Part shown: positions 61,998-64,000 of the stretch, one piece after another
Numbering within the stretch: the first letter of the stretch is position 1
Layout of the letters: each line of letters begins with the position of its first letter
Source: Symbiodinium sp. CCMP2592
Taxonomy: Eukaryota; Sar; Dinophyceae; Suessiales; Symbiodiniaceae
Direction of reading: 5' to 3'
DNA length: 64,000 bases
Assembly (NCBI GenBank): GCA_905221615.1
Contig: CAJNDT010000942.1
Location: 1-64,000, forward strand
The notes under the pieces: generated by a model
The model's input: the letters and a program-made list of their open reading frames with translations, nothing else
Databases searched by the model: none
What the model was told of the DNA's origin: nothing
Made by a program: the position numbers and the translations under genes

Positions 61998-63933
61998 TAT
62001 TTTTTTTGTCCCATAACTCCCCGACTATGTTTTTATAATTCACAGAATGCTGGAATGAAGGTTGTTTATAACTTATGGTTTTGATTTGTGATGCGTCCAA
62101 CTGCTTTAAATACAAACCGTATAAGAGACAAAACTTCTTGCTTAACATTATATTAATTTTCTCGCCCGTGTTCTGAACATAATATAAGGTGTAATCGTGC
62201 ATTTTGTTAAAATCCATTTGTTCTGTATATGGTTGCCACACGTCAAACTGATTAAAACCGAATGTCTCCACAATATCCATAAACGATTTAGTAAATGCTT
62301 TGGACATATCCAGTTCCACTTTCGGCATCGTATCCGAAAACTTATGTGATACAAACATACCTACAGGCACTATGGTTTTCGCCTCTTCGTATATATCTAT
62401 GTCCACTTGGTTATAAAACGGTTTATGAAGTGGATTAAACAAAGACTTATTAAAATCAAACATTGCTCTATTCATATTGTTATAGGTTTCTTCGTTGTCT
62501 ATTGCCATACATCCGTCCGACGATGTTTTTATCAAGTTCTGGGTTTTGACTATAAAGGTGGTTTTCTTCAATTTCATTCGTATCTCTGACACTATACCCG
62601 CTTGAAAACGAATTTTAGGTTCATATCCACCGCCCAGCGTTTGAAATAATATTTTTGTTAAGTTGTTGTCTTCGGGCACTAAGTATTTCGTTATAGGTTC
62701 TTTATCGTTGCTGACCAGTTTTAATATTTCGTAAGCATCCTTAATCATTATAAGTTGTGGCGGTTCTTCCTTTTCGTTTATGTGATAATCGGTAGATGCT
62801 GTAACTATGGGTTTTTTGCCTACATTGTCCAGTTTCTGCTGTATGCTTTTTAGGTTGTTGTTCATTGTGTAGATGTGATTGTTTTTCACAAAAGCATAGA
62901 AACATTTGAGTTTTTTGTTTGCCTCTTCCGGTTCGTGTCTGTATATAAGGTTTTCACAGCAGTCAAAAATTCGGGCAGGAATCCTGTAATGTTTAAAGAC
63001 TTTATCCATTTCATTAATGGTTGCCCCCCTGCTGTAAAAATCGTTTCTACCGATTATTTCCATAATCCTTTCCCTCGTTAGTCTGTCCCTTCTTTTATCA
63101 TTCATAAGACTGTCTTTATAAAAATCGCTTAAAGCATTAATCCAACATTGATTATCAACATGTTCGTTGTTGCTTATCGCTTCCTTTAGGTTGTATAAGT
63201 TATGATTAACAGGGGTGCTGACATAACGATGGTATATAGATATAAGGTTGATGTCGGTTAAACTTTCGTCCATAATGTTAAACTTCTCGCCTTTTTTATT
63301 GACTACCTCCACCTGTTGTATTTTAATTGCGTCAAACAGGTTGTCATAATATCGTGTTAAGTCATCCACCATTTCCTTAAAATCCTTGTCCTTGTTCAGC
63401 ACTTCTATTACCTTTTCAAATTCTTCATTTGCGTTTTCCTTTCTTTTGCTTACGAAGTCCTCTTTGGTTTCAAATCTGAAAATAAGATTTTTAACGAGTG
63501 CTTTATCAAAGTTTTTTGCTTTGATGGTCGCCTGTCTCATGTCAAAGTTTTCAATGTAAAAGGCCGTTTCAAATTTTTTAAAAGCGGGTTTCACCTTTTC
63601 GTTTCGCGGTTTCCTTGTGGTATAAAGTTGGAAATTTATTAAATATGTGTTTTGACTTTTGGTTTCCGCCAGACTTTCGTTTAATGGTTTTGCCTTTTTA
63701 GTTTTTGGTATGGTGTCCTTGTATTGCTTGAATGCTTTTTCATAGGTTTTTTTGTTCTTAGAGGTTAAACCTTTTATTAAATTCTCGGCGGTTGCTATGT
63801 TTCCGATTTTACGCTCCTGGTATAACTTGATGATTTCGTTAATTCTTTTTTGTGTGGTTTTGTTTGCTCCTTCTGCCACCTTGTCCTTTAATTTGTTAAG
63901 TTGGATGAGATTACTCCTAATAAACTTGCTCAT
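61993..63933 (-). CDS. Family-B DNA polymerase, N-terminal and motif A part (646 aa)
   Basis: ATG at 63,933 after an AT-only leader with TATA-like words. Residues 1-90 are basic and helical. Residues 255-370 hold NQCWINALSDFY, LTRERIMEII and NNHIYTMNNNLKSIQQKL, a layout I associate with virus- and transposon-type polymerases of the DNA_pol_B_2 class, where this area corresponds to an N-terminal or exonuclease-like region. Residues 480-530 (ETYNNMNRAMFDFN, DIDIYEEAKTIVPVGMF) lead into motif A, VELDMSKAFTKSFMDI (D542). Motifs B and C lie in the following frames. The polymerase would copy the element's own DNA. The frame ends at TGA after an A8 run. The gene is far richer in A+T than all sequence left of 59 kb. 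Confidence 0.8.
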   Translation of the reverse strand: MSKFIRSNLIQLNKLKDKVAEGANKTTQKRINEIIKLYQERKIGNIATAENLIKGLTSKNKKTYEKAFKQYKDTIPKTKKAKPLNESLAETKSQNTYLINFQLYTTRKPRNEKVKPAFKKFETAFYIENFDMRQATIKAKNFDKALVKNLIFRFETKEDFVSKRKENANEEFEKVIEVLNKDKDFKEMVDDLTRYYDNLFDAIKIQQVEVVNKKGEKFNIMDESLTDINLISIYHRYVSTPVNHNLYNLKEAISNNEHVDNQCWINALSDFYKDSLMNDKRRDRLTRERIMEIIGRNDFYSRGATINEMDKVFKHYRIPARIFDCCENLIYRHEPEEANKKLKCFYAFVKNNHIYTMNNNLKSIQQKLDNVGKKPIVTASTDYHINEKEEPPQLIMIKDAYEILKLVSNDKEPITKYLVPEDNNLTKILFQTLGGGYEPKIRFQAGIVSEIRMKLKKTTFIVKTQNLIKTSSDGCMAIDNEETYNNMNRAMFDFNKSLFNPLHKPFYNQVDIDIYEEAKTIVPVGMFVSHKFSDTMPKVELDMSKAFTKSFMDIVETFGFNQFDVWQPYTEQMDFNKMHDYTLYYVQNTGEKINIMLSKKFCLLYGLYLKQLDASQIKTISYKQPSFQHSVNYKNIVGELWDKKNK

Positions 63934-64000
63934 ACTATACCTTAGATATATAATTATATTAAATGTTTTTTCTTTAAGTAGTTTTCCAAAAAAACTTTTT
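63934..64000. other. AT-rich leader of the polymerase gene, cut by the window end
   Basis: AT-rich, with TATATAATTATATTAAATG (plus-strand reading) close to the start codon and a further AAAAAAACTTTTTT at the very end that resembles the promoter motif of the small genes at a longer distance. Confidence 0.4.

Overview
This window reads as nuclear DNA of a protist, most likely a dinoflagellate. The grounds are scattered, decayed TTTAGGG/CCCTAAA telomere-type sequence through the first 20 kb, very low gene density, a large load of repeats and foldback elements, and an unusual tyrosine-recombinase retroelement that carries a DNA methyltransferase and a 2OG/Fe(II) dioxygenase. The lineage is an inference; no rRNA, tRNA or intact spliced leader was seen to fix it. 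Most of the recognisable coding content is mobile or virus-derived.

Layout. (1) 1-24.6 kb: no convincing gene. It holds telomere-like tracts, microsatellites, a 369-bp tandem repeat and at least eight families of short (about 75-125 bp) near-palindromic hairpin elements. (2) 24.65-36.55 kb: a nested array of a repeat of about 1.7 kb in both orientations. One arm is split by a 6.2-kb composite insertion: two nearly identical 2.86-kb copies with terminal inverted repeats around a 492-bp spacer, flanked by a TA duplication, with the empty site preserved in the other arm. (3) 36.9-38.0 kb: a satellite of about 540 bp with extreme G and C runs. (4) 38.1-41.8 kb, minus strand: a GC-rich virus-like block with an intact 320-aa capsid-like protein and a decayed, partly inverted fibre-like gene. 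(5) 42.4-50.8 kb, plus strand: the retroelement. In order it has a coiled-coil ORF, a tyrosine recombinase, a zinc-knuckle Gag-like ORF, then after one TGA codon in the same frame a C5-methyltransferase-like domain, a 2OG dioxygenase domain and a truncated reverse transcriptase. (6) 50.8-54.6 kb: foldback and tandem repeats, and a second, broken dioxygenase domain on the minus strand. (7) 55.2-56.6 kb: a kinase-fold-like ORF, possibly a host gene. (8) 59.23-64 kb (continuing beyond the window), minus strand: a strikingly AT-rich compact block with a family-B DNA polymerase, SF1 helicase and HNH-like zinc region that read as one composite protein broken by three small frameshifts, followed by two small coiled-coil genes with a shared upstream motif.

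How the parts fit. The retroelement would copy itself with RT and integrate with the recombinase; Gag and Pol appear to be joined by stop-codon readthrough, because the TGA sits in a leaky context followed by a short stem-loop and methyltransferase motif I lies upstream of any ATG. Its methyltransferase and dioxygenase suggest that it writes or edits DNA base marks. The AT-rich block looks like the replication module of an endogenised large DNA virus or polinton-like element. The GC-rich capsid/fibre block is a separate virus-like insertion of very different base composition.
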